A stretch of 64,000 nt of DNA from Heloderma charlesbogerti. Taxonomy: Eukaryota > Chordata > Lepidosauria > Squamata > Helodermatidae. The notes beneath the pieces were generated by a model, which did no database searches, was not told the origin of the DNA, and worked only from the letters and a program-made list of their open reading frames with translations. Location: positions 682,001 through 746,000 of the forward strand of contig JANEZZ010000983.1 of assembly GCA_026122225.1 (NCBI GenBank), in the 5' to 3' direction. Of the stretch, positions 24,212 to 36,200 are shown one piece after another (the stretch's first letter is position 1; each line of letters begins with the position of its first letter). The position numbers and the translations under genes were made by a program.

Positions 24212-24347
24212 CAGCCTTCCCCAACCTGGTGCCCTCCAAATATTTTGGACTTCAGCTCCCATCAGCCTCAGGCAGCACGGCCAATGGCCAGGAATGCTGG
24301 GCACTGTAATCCAAAACATCTGGAGGGCACCATGTTGGGGAGGGCAG
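24212..24347. mobile_element. Type A hAT-like MITE with 8-bp duplication
   Basis: The best-preserved copy. It starts CAGCCTTCCCCAACCTGGTG; the complement of its right end starts CTGCCCTCCCCAACATGGTG. It is flanked by CTTTAAGA (24204-24211) and CTTTAGGA (24348-24355), seven of eight bases equal. An 8-bp duplication and CAG ends fit the hAT superfamily. At 136 bp it has no coding capacity. Confidence 0.8.
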
Positions 24348-25234
24348 CTTTAGGATCATAAAGCTGCCTTTCTGTTTCTACAGTTATTTTATGTATAACG
24401 TACTTCGCTCATGAAGTTATCATTATATTTTAAAACTTTTAAAAGTAAACTCAGTTAAATGGGTAATTATTGTAGATTGGAACTATATTAAATGACTGGT
24501 AAAGCATCAGAAACACACGACTCTGTAGAACAAAACCCAAGCTGTCAAGAATGCACGTTTACTGTCAAGAATGGGATTCTACTCACATGTTGGGAAACTG
24601 AGCATAAATGTCTATCACTAAAATATACCATAGATCAATAATTTTAATAAGGAGTGAAATAAATAACTATGCTGGGAATCTTACAGAGAGGATTTAAAAA
24701 TATTTTTCCCCATGGCTTCATTATTTCCAGACATGTTACATCTCTAGTTTTTCTATAAAAGTGTCCTTATTACATCATTTTTAGAAATCATTTTGGGAGA
24801 AGTAAAGGTTGGGTAACGATATATACATTGTCCTAAATTCTAAAAGAAAATATTTAATAATCTTAAGCTGTTCAATTTTCCCAATTTTTTGGAAAAAACA
24901 AAAAAGGTCCTAGGAAAAAAACACTTTTTTCTGATTTTTTTTTTCAGTTTTCCCCCCTGGCCTTCACATTTCTACACCTGATACACAATGTCTTATTACT
25001 AACATCAAGCTCATCTTAATGCTAGTGGATATTTGGTATAATAAACCTTGTTACACATGCGGACCACAGGCTTTTAGAAAGAATTCACAAGCCAACTCAG
25101 CTAATGGATAGTATGGGACAGAATAAAATTACCTTGAGACTGTTGTTATATATTTGTCAAATGTCATTGACCATAGCTGTCAGAAGCCTTACAATACAAC
25201 TTAGGTTTGAGCACTCCTCAACCCATACTACTAA

Positions 25235-25639
25235 TGCAACCTACTCAGAAGTAAGCCCTATTGAGTTCAATGGCAGGGGTGCAGAACCTCAGGCAGTCCT
25301 AAACTGGCCCTCCAGATTTCCCCAGAAGGCCACGCCCCCTTTCCTTGGCCCCACTCCCTTCCGCCCAACCACCAACCATTTGCTGATTTCCCGGCTTTTG
25401 TGCAGTTTTTCTCCCATTCTAAAAAGGTTGAAATGCCTCTCCCAAGGCTTATGTATTGGCAGTAAGAGCTTTAAGCTAAAATATGCTGGTATCTTTGATA
25501 ATTTTTGTATTTTTGGTCCAGCCTTTTTTGCCTTCAGCCACACCCACCACTGGAATGTGGCCTCTGAGAGCTTCTATGAAATGGAATGCGGCTGTCAGGA
25601 TGAAAGAGGTTCCTCACCCTGGTGTATAGGATTGCAGCC
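25235..25639. mobile_element. Type D MITE interrupted by a type E element
   Basis: The outer element starts TGCAACCTACTCAGAAGTAA and ends TATAGGATTGCAGCC, with TAA on both sides (25232-25234, 25640-25642). It is interrupted at 25274-25621 by a hAT-like type E element (CAGGGGTGCAGAACCTCAGG ... GAGGTTCCTCACCCTG). The type E insertion is therefore younger than the type D copy. Confidence 0.65.
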
Positions 25640-26055
25640 TAAATATCTTAAAGCTCACTGTCCTTTCCCAGAGCACTGAAAATAAATCCATGTTGTATGT
25701 TGAGGCTTGGGGAATGTTTTCTTAGTCAGATTCCTTTCCTCCCTTTGGAAGTTTTTCAGGATCTAGTGTGAATTAAAACAAAGGGCAAAGGCAAGGAGGA
25801 GCTGGCAAGGAAAACAAACAAACACACTTTTCCTATTCTACCTTTAAAAAAATGGAGCCATCATTTTCTTAGCCCACAATATGTGCCTTTGCCTGAGGGA
25901 ACCAGTTTGCCACAAGTCTAAACAAAGGTCAAGACAACTGGAGGGCAGAGGCCTTGTTTGTTAGACAGCATGCAAAGAGGACCCTGGCATTATGCAGGCC
26001 TGTGAAGAGGACTTTGGAAAGATGTCAAGCTAAAATGGCTTATAAATAAATAAAT

Positions 26056-26056
<1 letters not shown>

Positions 26057-26087
<31 letters not shown>

Positions 26088-26093
26088 AAAAGA
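26057..26093 (+). repeat. (AAAG)n microsatellite
   Basis: About nine AAAG units, preceded by an (AAAT)n run at 26041-26056. Confidence 0.95.
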
Positions 26094-27036
26094 AATGTTC
26101 TTGAATTATACGCAGTGTAATATGTGCAGGCCAGCAAAGAGATATGCATAACACAATTATTTTCTTTTTATATATTTCCACTGAAAAACAAGTGCAACAA
26201 TGTATCTATCCTGATCTCCCATTTTTCTTATATGCAAAATCAGACCTACATGCATAAAAATGTAACTTTGGAATGGCCCCATAGGTAGAATTTCTGAATC
26301 AGGGCCAAGTTGCCTTGAAAGAGGCATGCCCTATCATTGTGATGGCATACTGTCATAAACCATGACATGCTTTGAAACAGAGAAATGACTCGCTGCCTTC
26401 GCAGGCAGATCCATCATAGCAAGTGTTTAGGACGGAGTTGCCAGGCACTTTGAAAACATTAGCTAGCAAGAGGAATGCTTGTACAAGAAAGTGGGGCGAT
26501 TTCACATCCATCTATAAACATTAACTTTCTCATTGGAGCAAAGCCACTCCAACAGACTAATTGGCCACGGTGCTCAAATTTAAGTTGGTTTGAAGTTCAC
26601 TCAATAATGCTGATTTAAATTAATGTATTCCCCTGAGTACCTTCTTTAATTCAGTTAATCTCCAGTTAGTCACCTTCTTGCTCATCTCCACCATGGGCTG
26701 ACGTGGGGAAAGGTTGGGTGGCCCTTTCATAGTGTTCAGCCCTTTCCAAATGGGGGTTCTTGTGCATGCAGAAAGCAGTGGTTGTTCAACTTGCTATATG
26801 CAGTCATCCTGCTAACTCCTCCATCACATTGCCCTCATATAGGGACAGACAACTTGTGGCCCTCCAAATATTTTGGCCTACAACTCCATTCACTCCTTAC
26901 CTAGGGTTGATGAGAGCTCTGGCCCTCCAGATGTTTTGGCCTACAAGTTAATCCACCCCCGCCCTCATAGTTTAAACATAATATTGAGTTACGTATGCCT
27001 TCCATCAATGTGAGCAACAACACGGTTGCACTAGTC

Positions 27037-27148
27037 CAGACTTCCCCATCCTGATGCCCTCCAGATGTGTTAGACTGCAACTCCCAGCATGGGGATACTG
27101 GAAGTTATAGTCAAGCACATCTGGCAGGTACCAGATTGGGGAAGGCTG
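27037..27148. mobile_element. Type A hAT-like MITE
   Basis: CAGACTTCCCCATCCTGATG at the left and ATTGGGGAAGGCTG at the right, with the CTGCAACTCCCAGCATGG / ACTGGAAGTTATAGTC inverted core. A shorter relative, with paired CAACTTGTGGCCCTCCA and GGCCTACAAGTT motifs, sits just left at about 26848-26955. Confidence 0.65.
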
Positions 27149-28629
27149 TGCTTGTATTGCAAGCATGTACTAGTCGGGGCCTGTGACATCACTGTGAAAG
27201 ACACAGTTCAATACTCCACCACCATGTAGGAACCCTCTGATGCCCTGACTTTGTGCCAAGTGTTACTCCTTTCTTTCAGGATTGAGTGCTCCACCTTTCT
27301 AACTCTGAAACACATACCTCTCCAGCACTAGTGATAAGTGCTCATTTGTGCCATTGCTCTAAGTACCACTTCATTACTGCGCATTTGGAAGCATCAAGGT
27401 TAGCCTGTGAAAAAAAGATTGCCAAATTCTTGCATTAGCCAAACCTAGTTCGCAATACCACAGAATCTCCCCAAGCATCACAATTAGCTTTAACAAGTTA
27501 CCCATCTAGGACACCTGCAGCCAGTTCCTTTAATCATCTTCTCTGCCCCCCTCTGTTGGGAGATGTCCCATTCAAATGATGTGGAAGTAGGGGTGATTTG
27601 ACATTTCTTTAGATGCACAGCTGGAGAGTTAAGCAATAGAAGCAGATGCCTTCTTTGGCACACAGCAGCATTAACTTAATTATTGATGTGGCATTCAGAA
27701 CACTGCCACAGGAGAAGAAAATGGAATCTCTCTTTCTGAGGCACACAGAAAAGGAAAAGAAAAAAAGAGAGGGTTACTTCAATTGACTATTCTCTTCTAA
27801 AATGTTGCAGCTGATTTCCTCCAGCTTTTACCCTATTCAAAGGGACACATGAAGCCCAGTGTTCCATTTTTTGCTTCCTTCCTTTGCAGCACAAGCATAT
27901 AAACTTTCTCCACTTTAGTCTTTTGTCCTTTTGTTTTGAAGGAACCAAACGTTTCCTGGACAGGGCAACACTGCTTCCTTTCTACACAGAAAACCTTTTT
28001 AATAGCTCTACCAGTAATAGACAGACTAATCTGGGATGCAGTCCTCCTGGAGTTTTGCTGGATTGAGGTCTTATGCAGTGTTCTGTTGACCCCATATGAT
28101 AAATCGAAACCTGCAAGCTAATCCACAGACCCCTTAAGCCAAGGTATGAAGTGCTGATTCACACATACATGTTCATCAGTTAAAGACCTCAGCATTATAT
28201 TTCAGTGAAACAGTCTGTTCTTTAAAGATGGGAAGGGATAGTGCTAAAATAGGTGTGATCACAAGCTGAATATGAGCCAGCAGCATGATGTGGCTGCTAA
28301 CCTAATGCCAGGTCACAGGCAGGTCCAAGACATTTGGCTACCTGAGGCAAAGAACTAGAGAGCGCACCCTCCCATCCCATCAGAAGACTGGCAGATGAAC
28401 CTGTCTTCAACACTGATGATGGGACAGCATCCTTTACTGCACCTGAAGGCAGCAGGCTAACCTAGAGGGCACAGAGCAGGATACATGGCACACAAGTCTC
28501 TCCACCAACACCTTGCTGCTGCCTCCCAGCATCTGCTGCCTGGGGTGACTGGTTCACTCTGCCTAATGGTAGGACTGGCCTTGGTCATGGGGAATAACTG
28601 TTCTTCTCTATCCTGTGTTAGTCAGGTAG

Positions 28630-28900
28630 CATTTGGAATGCTGTGTCCAGTTCACATTTTAAGAAGGACATTGACAAACTGGAGCATGTCCAGAGAAGAG
28701 CAACTAGGATGTGAAGGCCTTGGAAACCAAGTCCTATGAAGAATGGTTGAAAGAGCTGAGTGTTTGTAGTTGAAGAAAAGAAGGCTAAGGGGGGACTTGA
28801 GAGTGGTCTTCAAATATGTGAAAGGCTGAAAAAGTGTAGGAGACTTGTTTTCAGTTGCTCCAGAGAGCAGGACTAAAACCAATGGTTGTACCAATGGTTG
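28630..28900 (+). mobile_element. CR1 LINE fragment, sense
   Basis: Reads like the 3' part of a CR1 element: CTGTGTCCAGTTCAC, AAGAAGGACATTGACAAACTGG, CATGTCCAGAGAAGAGCAAC, GTCCTATGAAGAATGGTTGA, CTTCAAATATGTGAAAGGCT, GCTCCAGAGAGCAGGACTAA. Truncated at both ends. It ends about 140 bp short of the inferred DLC1 3' end. Confidence 0.8.
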
Positions 28901-29059
28901 GACAGTGCCTGGAGAGTAAATTTGGCCCAGGAACCAAATCCCTGGTCTTTTGCCTCTCACTGGCTTAGACTCCACATTTTCAGAACACTTGGGGGAAAAC
29001 AGGCAACATAAAATGAACAGAATTCAGGTGTCTCACAAACATAAACATTTAATAGTGCA

Positions 29060-29065
29060 TTTATT
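29060..29065 (-). terminator. Candidate distal polyadenylation signal of DLC1
   Basis: AATAAA on the minus strand within ATAATCAATAAATGCAC. It marks the proposed end of the DLC1 transcript about 4.1 kb after the stop codon. Confidence 0.5.
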
Positions 29066-30875
29066 GATTATATTCTGTACAGACATATAATAGCAAGTTA
29101 TACACCTTTTCTTCTTTTACTTAGACCTTAATTGTGTAGAATGTATTTACATGGCAGGGAGGAAGGGAAGGGTAGACAACTTGAGGTACAAACAACCTCC
29201 CCCCTCAAAGAATATCTGAGGTATAAATACAAGTATATTTTAAATAATTATTTTCATGCTTTATCTATTTTGGACAATAAAATATGAGGAAGTGTACACG
29301 TTTACAACAGAATGGTATGTACATTTTTTTTTACACATTTAAGCATGTAAAAAGTATATGAAGAATACAGAAGGTTTCCCTAATTGTATACTAATGGCGT
29401 GATCCATAAGACACTTACTTGGCAGTTACATTTCACAACTATCAGAATGGAGTTACTGCCCAGTAAATGTCTGTAGGCTAAAGGTGTAAGGATATGATAA
29501 GAGCTCCTCTCTTGCCACCCTGTTCTATCTGAAACAGTTGGCCCCAGTCCATATCTGATCCTGGGTAATGTCTCTTGTATGGGCTTCACCTCTGGGTTTG
29601 TTACAGAGAAGTTGGTATCTCATCAAGAGAGGAACTAAACCCCCTATAATGTTCTTCATGATTTCTGGACAGACAGCATGAGGAACACTGTTCCTGGAAG
29701 CTTCTTACCAAAACACTGCAAGCAGATCAACCCACAAGGAAGTGCCCTAGCCTGCCATATCATGTCCCCCTCTGCAAATCTCCTCTCTCTTTGATCCTGA
29801 GCTGATCTTTGCATGTGTGTTGAATTGCAACAGGCAAAGAACAACTAAGAAGGACACATGAGAGGTCAATAACATTAAAAAAAGAAAGCAATAAAAGATG
29901 AAATTCAAAACGAGTCACTAGTGTGGACACAGGCTATTACTAGGAACTCTACACAATCTGTTAACACACCACAATTCTTCATCACACAACCTTTGAAAAT
30001 AATAATAATAATACTGACAATGTTTTTTTTTAAGGGCTGCTTCCAGCCAAGCCACTGCCCTGGGGGAGGGAAAGGAAGGCAACACTGAGGTTGCACAGGC
30101 CTTTTCTCAATGTGAGTGAGCATGACGGAACCAACTGTCCAGCTTTCCACACTGTGTTTGGTACAACACGCATCTCAGCCATCATCTCTGGCTGTAGGGG
30201 GCAAGGAGGGTTAAGAGGCTGGAGTTAGGGGACAGAGCCCCATTGTAGGGCAACAATTAACATGGATAACTCTGTCATTTGCTTTAAACAAATACACAAA
30301 GTGCCTTTCGTTTTACTTGTTTTTCTCTCCGTTCATGCCTCACTCGCACTGCTTCAGCACATCTCTACACTAATACTGAATCCTTACACCAAAGCACAGT
30401 CCTTGCACAGGGATGCCCTGTCAGGTTTGGGTAGTGGGGAGGCAAGATTCACAGCAATTCCTGCTTTTGGACACATAGCCAACCCTGAATGGCAAAACAG
30501 CAATGTTATTTTAAGAACATGTGTCACGGTTATTTTGTATACCTCACGATAACCAAGAATATAGGTGCTCCTGAGGAATGCGGTATGAAATAGGAGAAAC
30601 AGGAGGGTGGCGAAAAGAGGGCTGACCCTTATCCTTTCTTTGTACTGGTGCTCCTACAATAAACTTTGAACATCAGAACCATTCCCTCTCCTCCACTCAA
30701 ATGATCTTTTGGTTCCTTAGTACATATTGCATATGAAATGTGTGGGAAATGTTAAGTCCTACATGCACTTTAAAATATAGGTTTTTCAGAAAACACTTGA
30801 CAGTTAACCTACAGTTTTTAGAAAGGCAAAACAACAACACAGTTCTACACACATCTACCCAGATATCATTATTCA

Positions 30876-30881
30876 TTTATT
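30876..30881 (-). terminator. Candidate proximal polyadenylation signal of DLC1
   Basis: AATAAA on the minus strand about 2.3 kb after the stop codon. If used, the transcript would keep the 31.6 kb foldback but lose the distal 1.8 kb. Confidence 0.3.
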
Positions 30882-30948
30882 ATTGCTATCCTTATTGCCT
30901 ACAAGGATTAGACTTAACAGGTCTCGGTTTTCCTCTTAAAGCTATTAA

Positions 30949-31060
30949 GGGTGCAATTCTCTGCATGTTTAGACAGAAAAAAGTCCTACAACCCCCAGCA
31001 CTCCCCAGCCAGCCATGTTGTTGGGCTTTTTTCTGTCTCAAGGTGCATAGGGTTGCGCTC
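30949..31060. mobile_element. Palindromic MITE, type B, with TAA duplication
   Basis: GGGTGCAATTCTCTGCATGT at the left and TGCATAGGGTTGCGCTC at the right are inverted, with GACAGAAAAAAGTCCTAC facing GGGCTTTTTTCTGTCT. TAA is at 30946-30948 and 31061-31063. It lies inside the probable DLC1 3' UTR. Confidence 0.75.
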
Positions 31061-31594
31061 TAACTTGCCAAAACCCCATCATTTGAACCTGTTTATCCTA
31101 ACGCAGTCCTGCAAATTGTGCCTCATAAACTATGGCAACAGTTCTCTTTCTTATCCAAGCTTCAGAATCGCTGAACATTTTGGAACCATGTGGATAAATG
31201 AGGTTATATGGTTATAGTTGAGTGGAATATATTTTGTCTTATACCTTTGAACTCCTAACAGTATCAGTTACACTGAATTGATTTAGAACTTCATAATGAT
31301 CCAGTTATGACATTTTCCAGTGCTGCCTTTTTGAGCTACTGAAAGCAGCTTCAGCTCTGCTCCCATGCCACAAGCTTTCCGTTATTCCTATGAGACATTT
31401 TTTTTAAAAAAAGAGGACTGTTAAGTCTCCTTCTTGCATTTTAATAGGTGCACATGTAGGAACAAAATGCAGATATGTGGTGGAAAAAGAGAGGCAAACC
31501 TCAAGTATAATAATAAGAGTACCTCCCTCCCCACTCCTGTGTGTGTGTGTATATGTATTACAAGGGCCATAATTTCAAGTCACTAGCCCTATTC

Positions 31595-31987
31595 AGGCAT
31601 TTTTAAAAGGGTTAAACTCACCACATGAGTGGGGACAAGGCCATGCCAAGTAGCAACACCCCCAATGCTGCATGTACCACATAGCTCCACCTGCAGCATC
31701 CATGTATACAGGGTGAATTCTTGCAGCAGGGAGGCCTTTGAGCATACAACTATATGCATGGAGGCTTCCATGTGGTTCAGAAATGTACGTGTTTGGGGTT
31801 CTGAATTGCAGGGAGCCTCTACATGTACAGCTGTATGCATGAAGGCCTCCCTGCTGCAGGCGTTTGTGCTGTACATGGGGATGCCTGGGGGCAGAGCTTC
31901 ACGATGCACATGATGTCAGGGGGTTGGGCTACTTGGCATGGCTCTGTCCCCACTAGCAAGATGAATTTCACCCTTTTAACAATGCCT
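31595..31987. mobile_element. 393-bp foldback element in the DLC1 3' UTR
   Basis: Two arms of about 195 bases are inverted copies of each other: AGGCATTTTTAAAAGGGTTA and CCATGCCAAGTAGCAACACC on the left answer GGGCTACTTGGCATGG and TTTCACCCTTTTAACAATG on the right, and GCAGCAGGGAGGCCTTTGAG answers GAAGGCCTCCCTGCTGCAGG. There is almost no loop. It is too short to code. The family is unidentified, and a target duplication was not obvious. Confidence 0.75.
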
Positions 31988-32414
31988 TAGTAGACCAGCT
32001 CTCAATAGAATTCCAAGTGCTGCCATTTCCCACACATTCCACCTCAAGTCAAGTTCCACCCACAAATTCCATTTTTGAGGTGTACACCCCAAGGTGTTTC
32101 AAGTGGATGCCTAAAAATGTAAAGTCTGACCATAGCAAACTCTTGCTCCAAAGAAGTATACTCTGAGGAAGCTGTGCACAAAGCCTACATTCTGTGGCAA
32201 AGCCAGATTTGTCTGGGCATATTGTACTTGAGAATGCTCTGGGAGCTTTCAAATATGAACACACAAATGGAGCTTCTGCCATTGCAAAAGGCAGATGTTG
32301 AGATGTATTGGGCACTTTTAAAAAATCACTTCAATAAATTCTTAATTTGGCATCAGCTTCAGGTATTTCCACTTTTTGCCTTCCTTGCCATATCTGGTGC
32401 AGACCTCATTTTAT

Positions 32415-32442
32415 GTCTGTCTTTCTGTCTGTCTGTCTGTCT

Positions 32443-32481
<39 letters not shown>
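32415..32481 (+). repeat. (CTGT)n then (AC)n microsatellite
   Basis: About seven CTGT units run directly into about 18 AC units. A second (AC)n run lies at 32549-32575. Both fall in the probable DLC1 3' UTR. Confidence 0.95.
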
Positions 32482-32483
<2 letters not shown>

Positions 32484-32548
32484 ATGGAATGTGTGAATGA
32501 AGACTGAAGTTTGTGATGGTCTGTTGGACAAAGGTTCTAGGCTAACCT

Positions 32549-32580
<32 letters not shown>

Positions 32581-33158
32581 AAATCTTTCCAACTGCTTCT
32601 AAGTGTACCAGACACTGCTACTCTACTACTGGTTTCTAATACTCTGTTCATCAATTCAGACAGTAATTCACACCTCTTCCTCTGTGCAAACCTTCCTTCA
32701 CTTACTTTCGCGAGAACCCCTGGAAGAGTGCCAACGAATCCAGTGGATGCAACAGTCCTCAACAAATGGCACACAGATACATACATAAAGCTAATATTAT
32801 ATAGGAATGAATTGGTTTCACTATTTTCCAGAAATACATTTCAGTCTTAAGAGTTTAGCTTCTCAGAAGCAATTCACACTGTCTAAGCAAAATAGTCTAA
32901 TATTACTTTTAAAAAAAGTTGCACCATCCAATATATTCCAGTCAAGGCCTACACTATAGGCCTAACACCAACAAGAAGCAGCTTTAAAAATGTGTGGTAT
33001 TGCCACAGATTTTTGAGTGAGGATCTCAAACCCATTCCAGACACTCCTCCTTCAGGACAAGATTGAATAGGCCACACTGTGACCCTTTTTGTAGCAGACA
33101 ATCAACAGTTCCTGGAAATATTTGGGTACGCTGATGCAGCATTGGTCCACTTCGTTTG

Positions 33159-33279
33159 TCACCTGGATTTTGCTTCTTTAATCTCCAGGTTCTGATTAAT
33201 GAAAGAGTCTCTGATCTTAACAACTTCAGCTGCACACAAGTGCCCAAAAACCTTTGTGTACCAGTCAGGCTTGTGCCCC
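33159..33279 (-). CDS. DLC1: DLC1 last coding exon (END of START domain)
   Basis: 121 nt, one base finishing a split arginine codon, then 39 codons and TGA. It encodes GHKPDWYTKVFGHLCAAEVV and the tail KIRDSFINQNLEIKEAKSR, the C-terminal helix of the START domain. The acceptor is tttgaaacag|GGGG. Confidence 0.92.
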
Positions 33280-36200
33280 CTGTTTCAAAGAAAGAAAATG
33301 CATGCTTGAAGCTGGTATTACTTGCTTTTATTAAACAGGAAAACACACACACATGGAACAGAAATTCCCCCAAACAAGCATTCAGCTGAGGGGAGCAGGG
33401 GAAGGAATTTTCAGCAGAAAATCGTGTTTTTGTTTTGCCAATGATTTGAGACTAAAAAACCCCACGATGCACTGCACCTATGAGCGGAGTATGCATTCAT
33501 AAAAATATCCAAAGCAACTGTAACCACAGGATGCCTGGGAGTGCAAATGGAAGCAGCCAAAATCCAATAGGACAGATGACTTTTGGTGGTAATCTGTGAT
33601 GCTGGCCCCAAAGGGTGAGGGAACACACTTGAAGTAGGAACTCCTTCTGAGAACTTTGCATATCCCTAAATGCTATCTCTACTATGGGATTCCATGAAGC
33701 CAACTCAAACAGAATTTGTGAATCCCTAAATTGAAATGTATAGATTCAAATAAATCATCAATAGTCCTCTGACAATATACAAATAAGGAAAGGGAAGGAC
33801 AGCAAAGCTTGCACAAGGCTATATTGCAACTCAACCCACAAGAGTGTGACTATAAGGGGAGATGAAAACACACACATATAGAAGAAGGTAACAAAGTGAA
33901 AAAGTTTACCTTAAATCAATTCTGCACATATAGGTGAGCTTGGATTTTCCTGATCCACAAGGTTCAATGAGATACCTGGACAAGAGCACATTCACTCTAA
34001 CGCCAAGGACTGGAGCATGGTCATGGTCCACTGAGGAACTTAAAAGTGCACAAGCTCCCTTAGATAAATTTGTCCTCCAAGTCCTGTTAAAGACAAGTGC
34101 AGCTTTATAACAATATGCTTGGGCGTAGATATCATACAATAGTTCTGGAGGGGAAAGTTAAAATTACAGAAGATAAATCAAAGTATCTGTAATTGTTTTC
34201 AGTTGATACATTTTTCTTTTAAGTGGGTCTTTTATTCTTTCTCTCTCCTTCACAAATTCTATGGTGGTTGAAATTTGCGAGTTTACCTTAGCACTACATA
34301 GTCTCTGGCTGGGTGTGGTGCCATGCTGTTTTGTACATATTGGTATACATCAGTCTGGCTGTCCAAAGTCTCAGTTACTTTTGCATCCAAAAGATCTTCA
34401 TCCCAAAGATGTTGTTCTTTAAGTATACGGTTTAATACCTCTTCAGGAGCTGCAGGGATTTCAACAGTGGATTTCCACAACCGGAGAGGTGGACCCTCAG
34501 AAACCTGGAAAATGTCATTGCCATAGAGATGCGAGTTATACACTTACATTGTTAACTGTCTTGATACAAAAGCCTTTTAACCTGGTTCATCTTTAAATAC
34601 TAAATTCAAAACTGAACCAAGTTGAAAACAAAACAAAGGGTCTGGACCATCCCAATACCAGGGTGAAATTCATGGGTCAGCATGACTGCTGGAGATCATA
34701 CTTCATAAAGTGACCCCAACAATGATAGGATTCAGCAAGGAAGGGTGCATCATTAACACATCCTGGAGTTCTCAGTGTAAATAAGATGAGCTGGTTGGTT
34801 CACGATAATAACCAGAAATCATCATTTTAGTATCCTTGACAGCATAAGTCATCCTCAACTCCTTCAGTTTTTGTAATGAATTAAGACAGGTCTAAAATAA
34901 ATCCATGTGCCATGTCTTGGTAAGTATATACTGTGAAAACATCTCTGTATTGCAGAAGGCCTGAGAAAACCAACGTATGAGGTAGCAGAGATATTGTCCA
35001 AACTACCAAGTTACGGTTTGTGGGTGGCACTCATGGAATCCTGCCCTCAAAGCACTTAGAATGACCCATGATATCAGTTCTTACTCTGAACAGTAAAAGA
35101 ATGAGAGTAAGAAAGTGTTCTAAAAGTTGATTCTGTTTATAACCTATGGACCTGTTCAGACAGGAAACCACGAATGAACCTCCACATGGGCAAAAACCTG
35201 CGGGTGATTGTAGGAACTATAAATTTTTGACAAACTTCCCTTTAGCTGCAGCTTCCTTTTCCTCTACGCTGCTGTCAGAAGGGTTGTTTCTGGAAAGTGA
35301 CCAAACAGGCAGTGCTGGAAGGGGGTCTTTGTGAGTGCCTGTAGCAGTTACCAGAACAGATAACTGCAACATTCAGCTGGAAGCTTTTGACTAGATAGAA
35401 ATTCACCCAAGGGCTCCAGTGCAACCCAGCCCTAAATCTACTACTCTAGAAAAGGACTTAAGAAAGCAATCCTATGGTCTGGGTGAGTGTCTCAGGGACC
35501 ACAGGATTGTTCAGAGTCCCCCTTCTGAGGTTGGAGATACTGCCCTGATCTTGGAAGGGGGATTTCGAGATCTGATCCCCATCCCCTACCCCCTTGCAGC
35601 CAGTGCAGAAAGTACCATACCAGCTGCTCTCTGAGGTTGGAAAAATGACCTTGGAGGAGGAGGAGGAGGAGGAAAGAGGGTGTTCCAGTGGGCAGGGAGG
35701 GGAGGAGACCGGAGAGGCCAGGATATGATCTATCCTGAGCCTTTCCAACTTCCTTCCCTCCCTTCTCCAAACTGCCCTTGCTAGGTGGCCTAAAAAGCCC
35801 ATCTAGCGAAATCTGCAGGCTGGGAGGATGGGGAGGCGCAGATCACCTCTACTGTTCCTCTCACCCTGCATTGGATGACAGGATGCCTCCCAAGTTCAAT
35901 ATTGCCTCTTAATTGACTTCGATTCCATATTTGAAATTCCATATTGCCTCTCAGTCGACTTCCATGTACCACTGACTCATGAACACTGTGCTGCATAACG
36001 ACTTTGGGTGATTTAACAATTGCCTCCAGCTTAACCTTTTGCTGGTAACTAGCTCAGCAAATATGGCTTCAGCTCAGTTCAGTTTGTTCCATCTTGGAAC
36101 AGTATTTACACCTAATCATTTTTCCATGTTCAAGGCAGTCATATTTCTGTCCCCACTTTTCAAAATGTGTTGTGTGTGATTGCTCTTTCCCTTTCCTTAT

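Larger units (their letters stand above)
20751..28629. other. Intergenic DNA between TRMT9B and DLC1, right part
   Basis: No gene supported. It includes foldback repeats (22196-22450, 22486-22590), a GC-rich repeat-like block at about 22800-23230, a stretch of degenerate TGCATATATTAG repeats at about 23590-23760, a type A MITE (24212-24347), a nested type D/type E pair (25235-25639), an (AAAG)n run (26057-26093) and further type A or related copies at 26840-27148. Open frames at 25104-25679 and elsewhere come from these repeats. Confidence 0.65.
29040..33158 (-). other. DLC1: Probable DLC1 3' UTR
   Basis: Sequence after the DLC1 stop, read leftward. It ends at an AATAAA (complement of 29060-29065) in a stretch rich in TGTACAGAATATAATC and similar AT-rich motifs that looks like a conserved vertebrate 3' UTR end. 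The region includes two MITEs (30949-31060, 31595-31987) and CA repeats. A shorter form could end after the AATAAA at 30876-30881. A length of about 4.1 kb is long but possible. It is inferred only, since no transcript evidence is visible. Confidence 0.5.

Noticed and set aside
25104..25679. Plus-strand open frame of 191 codons
   Set aside because: It runs through the nested type D and type E elements; the frame is an accident of repeat sequence.
32445..32575. Regular repeats that might suggest a CRISPR-like array
   Set aside because: They are plain CA microsatellites in a vertebrate 3' UTR.
34084..34139. Extension of the DLC1 START exon leftward of its acceptor
   Set aside because: The open frame continues, but the acceptor tctttaacag with correct phase and the known TWRTNL start place the exon end at 34083.
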